Shown here: one piece after another, positions 27,216 through 35,786 of the stretch
How positions within the stretch are numbered: the first letter of the stretch is position 1
Layout: every line of letters begins with the position of its first letter
DNA from: Luteimonas sp.
GTDB lineage: Bacteria; Pseudomonadota; Gammaproteobacteria; Xanthomonadales; Xanthomonadaceae
NCBI GenBank assembly: GCA_024707405.1
Contig: JANPZU010000005.1
Location: forward strand, 372,001 to 436,000
Reading direction: 5' to 3'
Length of the DNA: 64,000 nt
Program-made: the position numbers and the translations under genes
The notes under the pieces: model-generated
The model's input: only the letters and a program-made list of their open reading frames with translations
What the model was told of the DNA's origin: nothing
Databases searched by the model: none

Positions 27216-27816
27216 AGTGCCACGTCGCGATCGTTGGCTGGCGCTGGCCATCCTGGGCGGCGTGTTGCTGCTCGCCTACCTGCTGCTCATCCACTGGTGG
27301 TGGACGGCACCGATGCTCGAAGTTGGCAGCGAGATCGAAGCCTTGCAGCAACGCGACCTGCGTGCACGCATGGAAATCCAGCAGGCCCCGGCGGTGCGCG
27401 AACGCCTGGAGGAAGTGCGTGCGCAGACGGCTGGCGTGCCGGGGTTCATGCCGGAGGCGAACGTCCAGCTTGCGACTGCGGCGCTCATCCAGCGGCTCGA
27501 AAGCGCCGTCGCCGAAGCCAGCCCGGGCAATCGCAGTTGCATGATCTCCAATCGCACGCCGCTGGCCGATCCGCGCCAGGATCGCTTTCCGCGTGCCGCG
27601 GTGCAGGTACGCCTGACCTGCGGCAATGCCGAACTGGCCACGGTGCTGCATTCGCTCGAAAGTGGTTCGCCGAGGTTGTTCATCGACAACCTCAACCTGC
27701 TCGCGCAACGCTTCAACTTTGGTTCCGGGCAGAGCAGCGGCGGCGGCCTCGACGTGAGTTTCGATCTCTACGGTTACCTGCAACCCGCACCGGGGGCGCC
27801 GAATGCGGATCGCTGA
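27205..27816 (+). CDS. gspM: Type II secretion protein GspM
   Basis: Inner-membrane partner of GspL, 203 aa. A short cytoplasmic tail precedes one helix (LALAILGGVLLLAYLLLIHW), then a periplasmic coiled-coil and ferredoxin-like domain. The ATG at 27205 lies inside the end of gspL, and its stop lies inside the start of the next gene, so translation is coupled at both ends. Assigned from position and architecture, since GspM sequences diverge widely. Confidence 0.85.
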   Translation: MRAEVPRRDRWLALAILGGVLLLAYLLLIHWWWTAPMLEVGSEIEALQQRDLRARMEIQQAPAVRERLEEVRAQTAGVPGFMPEANVQLATAALIQRLESAVAEASPGNRSCMISNRTPLADPRQDRFPRAAVQVRLTCGNAELATVLHSLESGSPRLFIDNLNLLAQRFNFGSGQSSGGGLDVSFDLYGYLQPAPGAPNADR

Positions 27817-28600
27817 CGCCGGCCCGCGCACCTGGCTCCTCGCCGTGCTGGCGGCGTGGGCATCGTCCATCTGGCTGCTCGCCCTGTTCGGATTGGGCGG
27901 CAGCATCCATCGCCTCGATCCGGACGACGCCCTGTTGCGCCCGTTGCCCGCGGCGTTCACGCCGGTGGACGACCGACTCGACGCACTCCAGCAATACGCC
28001 GAAAGCGCGAATCGCCCGCTGTTCACCGACGACCGCCGACCGCAGCCCTTCGTCATCGACCCGAACGCGGAGACCGGGCAGGGCAACGATTTCGATTTCG
28101 TGCTCACCAGCGTCCTGCGCATGCCGACGCTGGAAATGGTGATCCTGCAGCCGTCCGGTGGCGGGCGTTCTTTGGGCGTCAAGGTCGGCGAGTCGCCCGA
28201 GGGCGTCGCCGGCTGGACGTTGCGCAGCGTCGAATCGCGCGCAGCGGTTTTCGACAGTCCCGATGGCGAAGTCCGGCTGGAGTTGCGCCAGTTCGATGGC
28301 GTCGGCGGCGAGTCACCCACGGCCATGGCCGTGGCGCCACCGCAGGCACCCTCCCCGTCGCAAGGGATGGATCACGGGCCGGGAGCCGTCATCACCGATG
28401 CAGACGCCCCCGGGGGAGCGCCCATGCAGTCCACCACGTCCGCCGATGGTGGAGGTGGTTTGCCGACGATGGATGCGAATGGCGCCATGGTCGAGACCGC
28501 ACAGTCGACGCAGACGTCGCAGGAACAGGTCGAAGCCATTCGCCGACGCATCGAGGAACGTCGTGCGCGGCTGCGCGAACAGGCCCGGCAGGGCCAGTAG
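27803..28600 (+). CDS. gspN: Type II secretion protein GspN/XpsN-like (GspC-analogue)
   Basis: A 265-aa bitopic protein: short N terminus, one helix (WLLAVLAAWASSIWLLALFG), then a periplasmic domain with the stretch FVLTSVLRMPTLEMVILQP, and a Pro/Gly/Met-rich tail ending in a charged helix (QEQVEAIRRRIEERRARLRE). In Xanthomonas the gene between xpsM and xpsD is xpsN, whose product links the GspL-GspM complex to the secretin in the way GspC does elsewhere. The position and the single-helix layout match. No PDZ domain is evident. Confidence 0.75.
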   Translation: MRIADAGPRTWLLAVLAAWASSIWLLALFGLGGSIHRLDPDDALLRPLPAAFTPVDDRLDALQQYAESANRPLFTDDRRPQPFVIDPNAETGQGNDFDFVLTSVLRMPTLEMVILQPSGGGRSLGVKVGESPEGVAGWTLRSVESRAAVFDSPDGEVRLELRQFDGVGGESPTAMAVAPPQAPSPSQGMDHGPGAVITDADAPGGAPMQSTTSADGGGGLPTMDANGAMVETAQSTQTSQEQVEAIRRRIEERRARLREQARQGQ

Positions 28601-28626
28601 GACACCAGACACCGTAGACTTGGCCG

Positions 28627-30825
28627 ATGATGCCCAACATGTCACCGAAACCCGTGTTCGCTGCAGTCCTGGCCATGTTGCTGGCGGGATGCGCGACCAT
28701 GCCGCCGCCGGACATCCGGCGCGATGGCGTCCATCCCGCGCCGCCGGCCGCTGGCCAGCAGGACGGGGTGTCGGTCGAGCCACTGGCCGAGGCCGACACC
28801 GGCCCGCGCGCGCAAATCCGCCGCGGCACCGGCCAGGTCATCAATCGCAGTGCCGCGGCATCGCCGCCGCCCAACCTCGGCGGCACCACCGGGCAGGCCG
28901 AGTTCAATTTCGAAGGCGAGTCCGTCCACGCCGTCGCCAAGGCGATCCTCGGCGACATGCTCGGGCAGAACTACATCATCGCGCCCGGCGTGCAGGGCAC
29001 GGTGACCTACGTCACCGCCAAGCCAGTGAGTGCGTCCGAGGCGCTCAGCGTGCTCGAGATGGTGCTGGGCTGGAACAACGCCCGCCTGCTGTATTCGGAC
29101 GGCCGCTACAACATCGTCCCGGCGGAAACAGCGATGGCGACCGGCACCGTCGCGCCGCGCACCGGGCCGGCGGTCGGCGCACGTGGTTTCGAGTCGCGCG
29201 TGGTGCAGTTGCGTTACATCTCCGCCGGCGAGATGGAGAAGATCCTCAAGCCCTACGCACGCCCCGGCTCGATCGTCCATGTCGACAACGGTCGTAACGT
29301 GATCACCATTTCCGGATCGCGTGCGGAGTTGGAGAACTACCTGCGGACGATCGAGATCTTCGACGTCGACTGGCTGTCGGGCATGTCGGTGGGCGTGTTC
29401 CCGCTGCAGTCGGGCAAGGCAGCCAAGGTGGTCTCCGACCTCGAGAAGGTATTCGGCGCGCAGAGTGAATCGCCGGTCGCGGGCATGTTCCGCTTCATGC
29501 CGCTGGAAGGCGCGAATGCGGTGATGGTGATCACCACGCAACCCGACTACCTGGGCGAGATCGAGCAATGGCTCGAACGCATCGACAGCGCGGGCCAGGA
29601 TGCGCGCCTGTATTCCATCGAACTCAAATACATCAAGGCGCGCGACCTCGCCGACCGGCTGGCCGAAGTCTTCGGCGGCGGCTCGCGACGCAGCGGTGGA
29701 TCTGGCGGCTCCACGCTGATGCCCGGCCTGACCTCTGGCACGCTGGGCGATGCCGGCATGGGCGGTGGCGATGGCATGTCCACCGGCACGGGTGGGTCGA
29801 TGTCCACTGGAGGCGGCAATGGCCGCGGCGGCTTCGGCAACGATTCGCTGACCCTCGATCAGCAGCAGGGCGGCGGCAGCGTCACCCTGGAAGTCGACGG
29901 CATGAACGTCGGCGTGTCGGCGGTGGAGGACACCAACTCGCTGCTGGTGCGGACCAGTCCCGGCGCCTGGAAATCGATCCGCGAGGTCGTCGAACGGCTC
30001 GACGTGATGCCGATGCAGGTGCACATCGAGGCGCAGGTGGCGCAGGTGCAGTTGAACGGGGAACTCGAGTACGGCGTGCAATGGTTCGTCGAGAACCACG
30101 GCATCACGGGGGGCAACCTGCCGGCGACCCTTGATCGCAACGTCAACCCGCTGATCCCCGGCAACTGGAGCACCTTCGGTGGCAGCGTGACTGGTGGCGG
30201 GTTGGCGTGGACGCTGTTCAAGAACGACGCCGCCGCCATCATCCGTGCACTCGACAGCGTCACCGACGTTCGCCTGCTGCAGACGCCCTCTGTCTTCGTG
30301 CGCAACAACGTCGAGGCGCAACTCATCGTCGGCGACCGCATCCCGGTCTCCACGGTGTCGGTCAATCCGATCCTGGGCAGCGACAACAGCCTGACCTCGG
30401 TGCAGTACATCGAGACCGGCACGATCCTCAAGGTGCGCCCGCGCGTGACTCGCGACGGCACCGTATTCCTGGAGATCGTGCAGGAAATCAGTGCGCCGGT
30501 CGGCAATCCCGACAGCAACGGCAACTACCGCATCAGCCAGCGCCAGCTCAAGACCGAGGCGGTGGCGCAGGACGGCGATACCGTCATGCTCGCCGGCCTG
30601 ATCAACGATGGCGTCGAGCGCGGCAGCGACGGCATTCCCGGTTTGAGCAAGATCCCGATCATCGGTGGCCTGTTCGGTACGCAGCGTTCGAACACCACGC
30701 GCAACGAGACGATCATCCTGATCACGGCACGCATCGTGCGCAACACGCAGGAAGCGCGCGACCTGACCGACGAATACGGCCGCCGCTTCCGCGCGATGGA
30801 GCCGCTCTACCCGACACAGAAGTGA
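28627..30825 (+). CDS. gspD: Type II secretion secretin GspD (lipoprotein, XpsD type)
   Basis: Outer-membrane secretin channel, 732 aa. An N-terminal lipoprotein signal peptide has lipobox LAGC (Cys22 from the first ATG; ATGs at 28627, 28630 and 28639 are all possible). N0 and N1-N3 domains follow (EFNFEGESVHAVAKAILGDM; VVQLRYISAGEMEKILKPYA), then a Gly/Ser/Met-rich insert in N3 (about 29690-29850) and the secretin core (VLKVRPRVTRDGTVFLEIVQ; LAGLINDGVERGSDGIPGLS). It ends the T2SS operon, 26 nt after gspN. Lipidated XpsD is known in Xanthomonas, and the order E to N then D is the same. Confidence 0.95.
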   Translation: MMPNMSPKPVFAAVLAMLLAGCATMPPPDIRRDGVHPAPPAAGQQDGVSVEPLAEADTGPRAQIRRGTGQVINRSAAASPPPNLGGTTGQAEFNFEGESVHAVAKAILGDMLGQNYIIAPGVQGTVTYVTAKPVSASEALSVLEMVLGWNNARLLYSDGRYNIVPAETAMATGTVAPRTGPAVGARGFESRVVQLRYISAGEMEKILKPYARPGSIVHVDNGRNVITISGSRAELENYLRTIEIFDVDWLSGMSVGVFPLQSGKAAKVVSDLEKVFGAQSESPVAGMFRFMPLEGANAVMVITTQPDYLGEIEQWLERIDSAGQDARLYSIELKYIKARDLADRLAEVFGGGSRRSGGSGGSTLMPGLTSGTLGDAGMGGGDGMSTGTGGSMSTGGGNGRGGFGNDSLTLDQQQGGGSVTLEVDGMNVGVSAVEDTNSLLVRTSPGAWKSIREVVERLDVMPMQVHIEAQVAQVQLNGELEYGVQWFVENHGITGGNLPATLDRNVNPLIPGNWSTFGGSVTGGGLAWTLFKNDAAAIIRALDSVTDVRLLQTPSVFVRNNVEAQLIVGDRIPVSTVSVNPILGSDNSLTSVQYIETGTILKVRPRVTRDGTVFLEIVQEISAPVGNPDSNGNYRISQRQLKTEAVAQDGDTVMLAGLINDGVERGSDGIPGLSKIPIIGGLFGTQRSNTTRNETIILITARIVRNTQEARDLTDEYGRRFRAMEPLYPTQK

Positions 30826-30849
30826 CGATGGCCGGAGGCGTGCGCCGGC

Positions 30850-31737
30850 ATGGCTGAATCGCCGATCGTGCTGGTGCCGGTCGGCGTCGACGACGATGCC
30901 CTCGATGCCTGCCTCGCCGCGCTGGATGCCGGGACGCCCTCGGGGACGCGGGTGTGGCTGGCCGATGACGCGCAGGCCGGGCCGCGCGGATTGGCGATCA
31001 TCGAGCGTTGGCTGGGCAGGACGCGGCTGCAGGCCGATTACACGCGGCGCCAGCGCCCGAACGGCGAAGTCGCACACCTCGACGATGCCTTGCGCGCCTG
31101 CGGCGATGCCGACGTGCTGGTGCTTGCGCCCGATGCGGTGCCGGCGCCGGGGTGGGCCGCGCAGTTGTCGGCCTGCTTCGCGCGTGATGCCGCCATCGCC
31201 ACTGCCACGCCCTGGTGCAACGCGGGCGAATCCGCGTCGTGGCCGCGGGTCGGCGAAGTCATGCCGATGCCCGACGACTTGCCAAGGTTGGCGCAATCCT
31301 GCGCGGCGATGCCGCCTGAGCATCCGGAATTGCCGGCCGCAGTCGCACACGCGGTGTTGATCCGCGGTTCGGCGCGTGCGAAGGCGGGCGGACTGGATGC
31401 CGCCAGCTATACCTCGTGGTACGCGGCGCTGATCGACCTGTCGATGCGGTTCGCCGGACTGGGCTGGCGCAATGCCTTGTGCGAAACGGCATTCGTCGCG
31501 CGCGGCGGCGAGGGCGGCCCCTGCGACGGCGACATGGACGCATTGGCAGTGCGTTGGCCCGCGTGGCACCAGCGCATGGCGACGTTCCTGATGACCGATC
31601 CGCTGCGCGCATCACGCGAACGCCTCTCTACCTTGCTTGCCGACATGTCCGCGCCGGATCGCCAGCATGACCTGTTCGATGCGGCAGGCGACGATGTGCA
31701 GGCCGCTTCGCCCGGGAATGGGGATGACGCGCCATGA
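30850..31737 (+). CDS. Glycosyltransferase family 2-like protein
   Basis: A 295-aa protein with a GT-A-like N-terminal fold (IVLVPVGVDDDALDACLAAL) and the stretch DADVLVLAPDAVPAPGWAAQ, where an acidic metal-binding motif would sit. The canonical DxD is not clear, so activity is uncertain. No signal peptide or helix. Its stop overlaps the next glycosyltransferase (ATGA), so the two are probably co-translated. It follows gspD by 24 nt and may be transcribed with the secretion operon. The acceptor and sugar cannot be told from sequence. Confidence 0.65.
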   Translation: MAESPIVLVPVGVDDDALDACLAALDAGTPSGTRVWLADDAQAGPRGLAIIERWLGRTRLQADYTRRQRPNGEVAHLDDALRACGDADVLVLAPDAVPAPGWAAQLSACFARDAAIATATPWCNAGESASWPRVGEVMPMPDDLPRLAQSCAAMPPEHPELPAAVAHAVLIRGSARAKAGGLDAASYTSWYAALIDLSMRFAGLGWRNALCETAFVARGGEGGPCDGDMDALAVRWPAWHQRMATFLMTDPLRASRERLSTLLADMSAPDRQHDLFDAAGDDVQAASPGNGDDAP

Positions 31738-32573
31738 CTGGCGGTATCTGCGTGGTGGTGGTGAGCCACGAAAGCCTGTCCACCATCGAGGATTGCCTTG
31801 CCCGGTTGCGTGCCGCGGATGGGGTGGAGCAGATACGCGTCGTCGACAACGGTTCGGGCGACGGCACGCTCGACGTGATCCAGCGTGCGGCGCTGGCCGA
31901 TCCACGCCTCCATTTCATCGGCAACCCCGACAACCCCGGTTTTTCCGTGGCCTGCAACCAGGGCGCGCGTGATGGGGATGCGCCGTGGCTGGCGTTCGTC
32001 AATCCCGATTGCCTGGTCGAACCCGACGCCCTGGCACGCCTGCTCGCGCATGCGCAGTCATTGGGGGGCGAAGTCGTGGTCGGGGCCGAGCTTGTCGACG
32101 AGGCCGGCGTGGCGGATCCGGCTGTGCGTCGCCGCGATCCTGATTTCGCCGCGATGCTGTCCTCGCGCGCGGCGCGCGAGTTGTCGCTGCCCGTCGACGA
32201 TGGCGTCGCCTTGCAACCGGTCGATGCGATTTCCGGGGCGGTGATGTTGCTGCCGCGCGCGTTGTACGAGCGCATCGGCGGGTTCGACGAAGGTTACCGG
32301 CTGCATGCCGAAGACCTCGACCTGTGCCGCAGGGCGCGAGCGGCAGGTGCGCTCATCGTGGTGGCCAACGATGTACGCATCGTGCACCTGCGCGGCGTGT
32401 CCAGCCGATCGCGCCCGGTGTTCGTCGAATGGCACAAGCACAAGGGGCTGTGGCGCTATTTCCGGAAATTCGAAGCGCCGCGGCGCAGCATGTCCATGCG
32501 ATTCGCCGTGTGGTGTGCGATCTGGGCGCGCTTCCCGTTTGCTGCCTTGCGGGCCATCCAGGACAGCACCTGA
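31734..32573 (+). CDS. Family 2 glycosyltransferase (rhamnosyltransferase-like)
   Basis: A 279-aa GT2 enzyme with a clear GT-A fold: VVVVSHESLSTIEDCLARL, RVVDNGSGDGT, NPDNPGFSVACNQG, the acidic site WLAFVNPDCLVEPDA, and the acceptor-side motif IGGFDEGYRLHAEDLDLCRR. This is the pattern of WbbL-type sugar transferases that act on surface polysaccharides. It starts in ATGA overlap with the previous gene. It could glycosylate LPS, capsule or a surface protein. The sequence does not say which. Confidence 0.8.
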   Translation: MTGGICVVVVSHESLSTIEDCLARLRAADGVEQIRVVDNGSGDGTLDVIQRAALADPRLHFIGNPDNPGFSVACNQGARDGDAPWLAFVNPDCLVEPDALARLLAHAQSLGGEVVVGAELVDEAGVADPAVRRRDPDFAAMLSSRAARELSLPVDDGVALQPVDAISGAVMLLPRALYERIGGFDEGYRLHAEDLDLCRRARAAGALIVVANDVRIVHLRGVSSRSRPVFVEWHKHKGLWRYFRKFEAPRRSMSMRFAVWCAIWARFPFAALRAIQDST

Positions 32574-32637
32574 TCGTTCCGCGTGGCACGATGCGTTATT
32601 CCATTCCGTCAATGACGTAGCCATGCCGGGGGCAAGC

Positions 32638-33441
32638 ATGTCCGACACCGATTCCTGCATGAACTGCACGCGGCGTGCAGGAGACGTGGATCGGAGGTAT
32701 TGCCCGGGCTGTGGCCAGCCGGTGCTGGCGCCGCGCATCGACTGGAAATTCCTGGCGAACGAGTTCGAGCACGTCGTGCTCAACATGGATCGAGGCCTGT
32801 TCTTCACCCTGCACATGTTGATGCTCCGGCCGGGCAGGTTGATCCGCGACTACCTCGAAGGTCGACGCGCCGGACACGTGAAGCCGTTGTGGTTGCTGAT
32901 GGTGGCGGCGGCACTGGTGGTGTTCCTGACGCAGTACCTACCGAGCCCGGGGAATGCGGCCGGAGAATTCAGTGCCGGCATCCAGGCGGGCCTCGGTTCC
33001 GGCGAGCGGGACGAGGCGTCCAGGGCCATGGTCGATGCCTTCCAGTCGATCGGCGATTGGGTGCAGCGCCATTTCGCGGTCGTGACCCTGCTCCTGCTGC
33101 CACTGGAAGCGCTGGTGTTCCGGCTCGCCTTCTGGCGGGTGAAGGATCTGAACTATCCGGAATGGCTGACGATCATTGCCTTCCTGACGGCACAGGTCTT
33201 CGTGATCTGGTCGTGCTTCATCGTGGTCGGCCACTGGTTCCCGGTCGCGCATGCCGCGACCTTGTGGGTCATCCTCGCCTGGATGATGTTCAGCCTGATG
33301 CAGGCCTTCGATGGCTACCCGCGCTGGAAGACCCTGCTCCGGGGGCTGCTTGCATATGGCGTGTACATGCTGGCCAATTTCGGGCTACTGGTCGCGGCCA
33401 CGATGATCCTCACCGCCCGTTCCATCGGACTCGCGCCGTGA
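32638..33441 (+). CDS. DUF3667-type membrane protein with N-terminal zinc ribbon
   Basis: A 267-aa protein with CMNCTRRAGDVDRRYCPGCGQ at residues 7-27, a four-cysteine zinc-ribbon, followed by several membrane helices (PLWLLMVAAALVVFLTQYL; FAVVTLLLLPLEALVF; IIAFLTAQVFVIWSCFIVVG; LAYGVYMLANFGLLVAATMI). This matches the DUF3667 family of unknown function common in Lysobacterales and Bacteroidetes. The ATG at 32638 was chosen over 32623 because GGGGG lies just upstream. It is convergent with pyrF. Confidence 0.75.
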   Translation: MSDTDSCMNCTRRAGDVDRRYCPGCGQPVLAPRIDWKFLANEFEHVVLNMDRGLFFTLHMLMLRPGRLIRDYLEGRRAGHVKPLWLLMVAAALVVFLTQYLPSPGNAAGEFSAGIQAGLGSGERDEASRAMVDAFQSIGDWVQRHFAVVTLLLLPLEALVFRLAFWRVKDLNYPEWLTIIAFLTAQVFVIWSCFIVVGHWFPVAHAATLWVILAWMMFSLMQAFDGYPRWKTLLRGLLAYGVYMLANFGLLVAATMILTARSIGLAP

Positions 33442-33477
33442 GTCGGGGTCTCAGGTGCGTTCCCGCTGCGGGGAAGA

Positions 33478-34293
33478 TCAACGCCAGCGGTTGATCGCGT
33501 CGCGCAGTTCGCGTGCCGCGTCCGCCGCGGCTTCGGCGTAACCGGGGCCGCTGGATGCGTAGAGGATGCCGCGGGACGAGTTGACCATCAGTCCGGTGCC
33601 ATTGGCGGTCTTGCCGTTCCTGACCACGGCTTCGATGTCGCCACCCTGTGCACCGATGCCGGGGATCAGCAGCGGCATGTCGCCGACGATGCCGCGGATC
33701 ACCTTCAATTCCTCCGGGAACGTGGCGCCCACCACCAACGCGCAATTGCCATCTTCGTTCCAGTCGTCGGCGATGGTGCGGGCGATGTGCTGGTACAGCG
33801 GCGCGCCATCGACCAGGAGTTCCTGGAAGTCGCGCGCCCCGGGATTGGAGGTATGGCACAGGAAGATGCAGCCGCGGTCGTTGCGCTGCAGGAACGGCGC
33901 CGCCGAATCGCGACCCATGTAGGGGTTGAGCGTCACGGCATCGGCACCGAAACGGTCGAACGCTTCCACGGCGTATTGCTCGGCGGTGCTGCCGATGTCG
34001 CCGCGTTTGGCATCCAGGATCACCGGCACGTCGGGATGGTTTGCGTTGATGTGCGCGATGAGCCGCTGCAGTGCCGCTTCGCCACCGTTGTGCGCGGCGA
34101 AGTAGGCGATCTGCGGCTTGAATGCGCAGGCGTACTCCGCGGTGGCGTCGGCGATGTCGCGGCAGAATGCGAACAGCGCATCGTCGTCATCGACGAAGGC
34201 GTCGGGAAATTTCGCCGGATCCGGGTCAAGACCCACGCAGAGCAGGGTGCCGGCGGAGATCCAGCGGTTGCGGAGTTTGTCGGTGAACGTCAT
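33478..34293 (-). CDS. pyrF: Orotidine 5'-phosphate decarboxylase
   Basis: Last step of de novo UMP synthesis, decarboxylating OMP. This is the longer, type 2 PyrF, 271 aa. Visible motifs: [15 protein letters not shown] at the N terminus, the catalytic Lys/Asp pair in [48 protein letters not shown], and the phosphate-binding loop PGIGAQGGD. The ATG at 34293 gives the usual start (MTFTDKL); the longer frame was rejected. A broken copy of its 5' end lies at 40411-40515. Confidence 0.93.
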   Translation of the reverse strand: MTFTDKLRNRWISAGTLLCVGLDPDPAKFPDAFVDDDDALFAFCRDIADATAEYACAFKPQIAYFAAHNGGEAALQRLIAHINANHPDVPVILDAKRGDIGSTAEQYAVEAFDRFGADAVTLNPYMGRDSAAPFLQRNDRGCIFLCHTSNPGARDFQELLVDGAPLYQHIARTIADDWNEDGNCALVVGATFPEELKVIRGIVGDMPLLIPGIGAQGGDIEAVVRNGKTANGTGLMVNSSRGILYASSGPGYAEAAADAARELRDAINRWR

Positions 34294-34438
34294 GCCGGGG
34301 ATTGTCGTGCAGATGGCGATGGAAGTCTGCATGCGTGTCCGCAGCACGCGTGGCCTGCCGAAGGAATACGGCAATATCGATCAACGCGGCGGGGGCCGCA
34401 GGGCGATGGTTGCGGGCAGGTGCCGACCGGCGTGTCCT

Positions 34439-35365
34439 TTATTCGACCGTCGCGGTCGCGGCTTCAAACAGCGGCAGGATCAGCTCGTACAGTTCGTCGG
34501 AAGCATCGGTGACTGCCTGCCCGCCGGAATCGGCGACCAATCGGCGCAGTTCATCTGAAAAATGAAGGGTGAACACATAGAACGGCGTCGAATCGCCGCG
34601 ATCCCGCATGCCTTGCAGCAGCTTCAGTCCCGCGAGTGGTTCCCGGCCCTTGTCCCGTCCCATGTCCGAGATCACCACGTCGTAGCGGTTCATCTGCAGG
34701 AGGGTCAGCGCATCTTCGTTGTTGGTGGCGTTGTAGACGCCGATCCGGTGTGCGTTGAACCAGTCGCGGTGCTTTTCGTTGTTCTCCGGGTGGTCGTCCA
34801 CCCACAGGATGCGACCGATGGCATCCGCCGGCTCGCTGTACCTGGGCGGCGACGACGCAGCGGTGGTCGCAGGGAGGCTCGCGGGGGGCACGATGGACAT
34901 GCCGGGCAGGATCACCGCAAGTCCGATGCCGACCACGCCCAGCACCGCCGCCAGGGGGAGGGCAAGCCATCGCGGCCGTTTCGACACGGGCAAGCCGGGG
35001 CGGGTATCGGCATCGGCAGGAAAGCCGGGAGGGGCCTCGGCGGGTTGGATCGTTTCCGCGATCAGCCGGTAGCCATAGCCGTGCATGGTTTCCAGCCGCT
35101 GACCATCCGGCCCCAGCAACTGGCGCAGGCGGCTGATGGTCTTGGCCAGCGAGCCTTCCTGCACGATCCGTCCCGGCCATCCGGCCCGCAGCAGCGTGTC
35201 CTTGTCCACCGTCCGGCCTTCCGCGCGCAGCAGCGCCAGCAGGACGGCGCTGGCGGCCCTGTCCAGTTGCGCCGGATTGCCGGAAACCGTGATCTTGGCC
35301 AAGGCATCGACCTCGACCGAGCCGAAGCGCCAGCCGGCTGTCTGGGCGGGGGTGGGGCGGGTCAT
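34439..35365 (-). CDS. Membrane-anchored winged-helix regulator with C-terminal receiver domain
   Basis: A 308-aa protein. Residues 12-105 form an OmpR-type winged-helix DNA-binding domain (VLLALLRAEGRTVDKDTLLR; TISRLRQLLGPDG; MHGYGYRLIAE). Residues 132-154 form one hydrophobic helix (WLALPLAAVLGVVGIGLAVI). After a Ser/Pro/Ala linker, residues 184-305 form a receiver-like domain with D190/D191 (ILWVDDHPE) and phospho-acceptor candidate D234 (VVISDMGRD). The conserved Lys is replaced (FTLHFS). CadC/ToxR proteins share the first two parts but not a receiver. No histidine kinase is adjacent. Confidence 0.8.
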   Translation of the reverse strand: MTRPTPAQTAGWRFGSVEVDALAKITVSGNPAQLDRAASAVLLALLRAEGRTVDKDTLLRAGWPGRIVQEGSLAKTISRLRQLLGPDGQRLETMHGYGYRLIAETIQPAEAPPGFPADADTRPGLPVSKRPRWLALPLAAVLGVVGIGLAVILPGMSIVPPASLPATTAASSPPRYSEPADAIGRILWVDDHPENNEKHRDWFNAHRIGVYNATNNEDALTLLQMNRYDVVISDMGRDKGREPLAGLKLLQGMRDRGDSTPFYVFTLHFSDELRRLVADSGGQAVTDASDELYELILPLFEAATATVE

Positions 35366-35782
35366 TGCGTGTCTGCAGGAAGGGGATCAGGTTGGTCGAG
35401 TGGATGTTACCGCACCACATGGCCGGGCAAGTGTCAGGTTGGTTGCCATGGATGGGCTTTGCAAAACAACGGCTTGCAAGGTGCCAGCCGGTGAGGATTC
35501 AGAAAGTTTCATAACCCGTCGCAGGCCCGGGAAAGACTTGCCGCCGCTCCGTGGGGTGAAGTGACGAGCGATGCCGCACCCAAGGTGCGGAAACAGCCGA
35601 TGTCGGGCCACAGGGGGTCTCATGGGCAACACCACGACATTGCCGTTGCAACGCACGGGGGCATGCCGGTGCCTGCCGGTTCTGGTCGCTTCCAAGGCGG
35701 CCACACGCAGTGCTGGCAACGGCGGCAGCAATGACCGGCAGGCCCTGTTGATGCTCAGATCCTTGCAGGAGGATGTACATAA
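35366..35782 (+). other. intergenic region before the Sel1 array, with a Sel1 3' remnant
   Basis: Between the divergent regulator (ending at 35365) and the first Sel1 gene. It has no intact gene. A 71-codon frame (35571-35786) ends in a piece matching Sel1-gene 3' ends (see the next entry). The rest probably holds the promoters of both flanking units, but no box is clear enough to report. Confidence 0.5.
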
Positions 35783-35786
35783 ATGA
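35713..35786 (+). pseudogene. 3' remnant of a Sel1-array gene
   Basis: The peptide SAGNGGSNDRQALLMLRSLQ, followed by EDVHK and the stop, lines up with the last residues of the three intact Sel1 proteins (for example SSGNNYQQAIMMLRPLQGEA). At DNA level the final stretch (ctgttgatgctcag, ttgcaggagga, aaatga) is almost the same as the end of the third gene. Its TGA overlaps the next ATG exactly as at the other junctions of the array. It looks like the tail of a further, mostly deleted paralogue. Confidence 0.7.
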
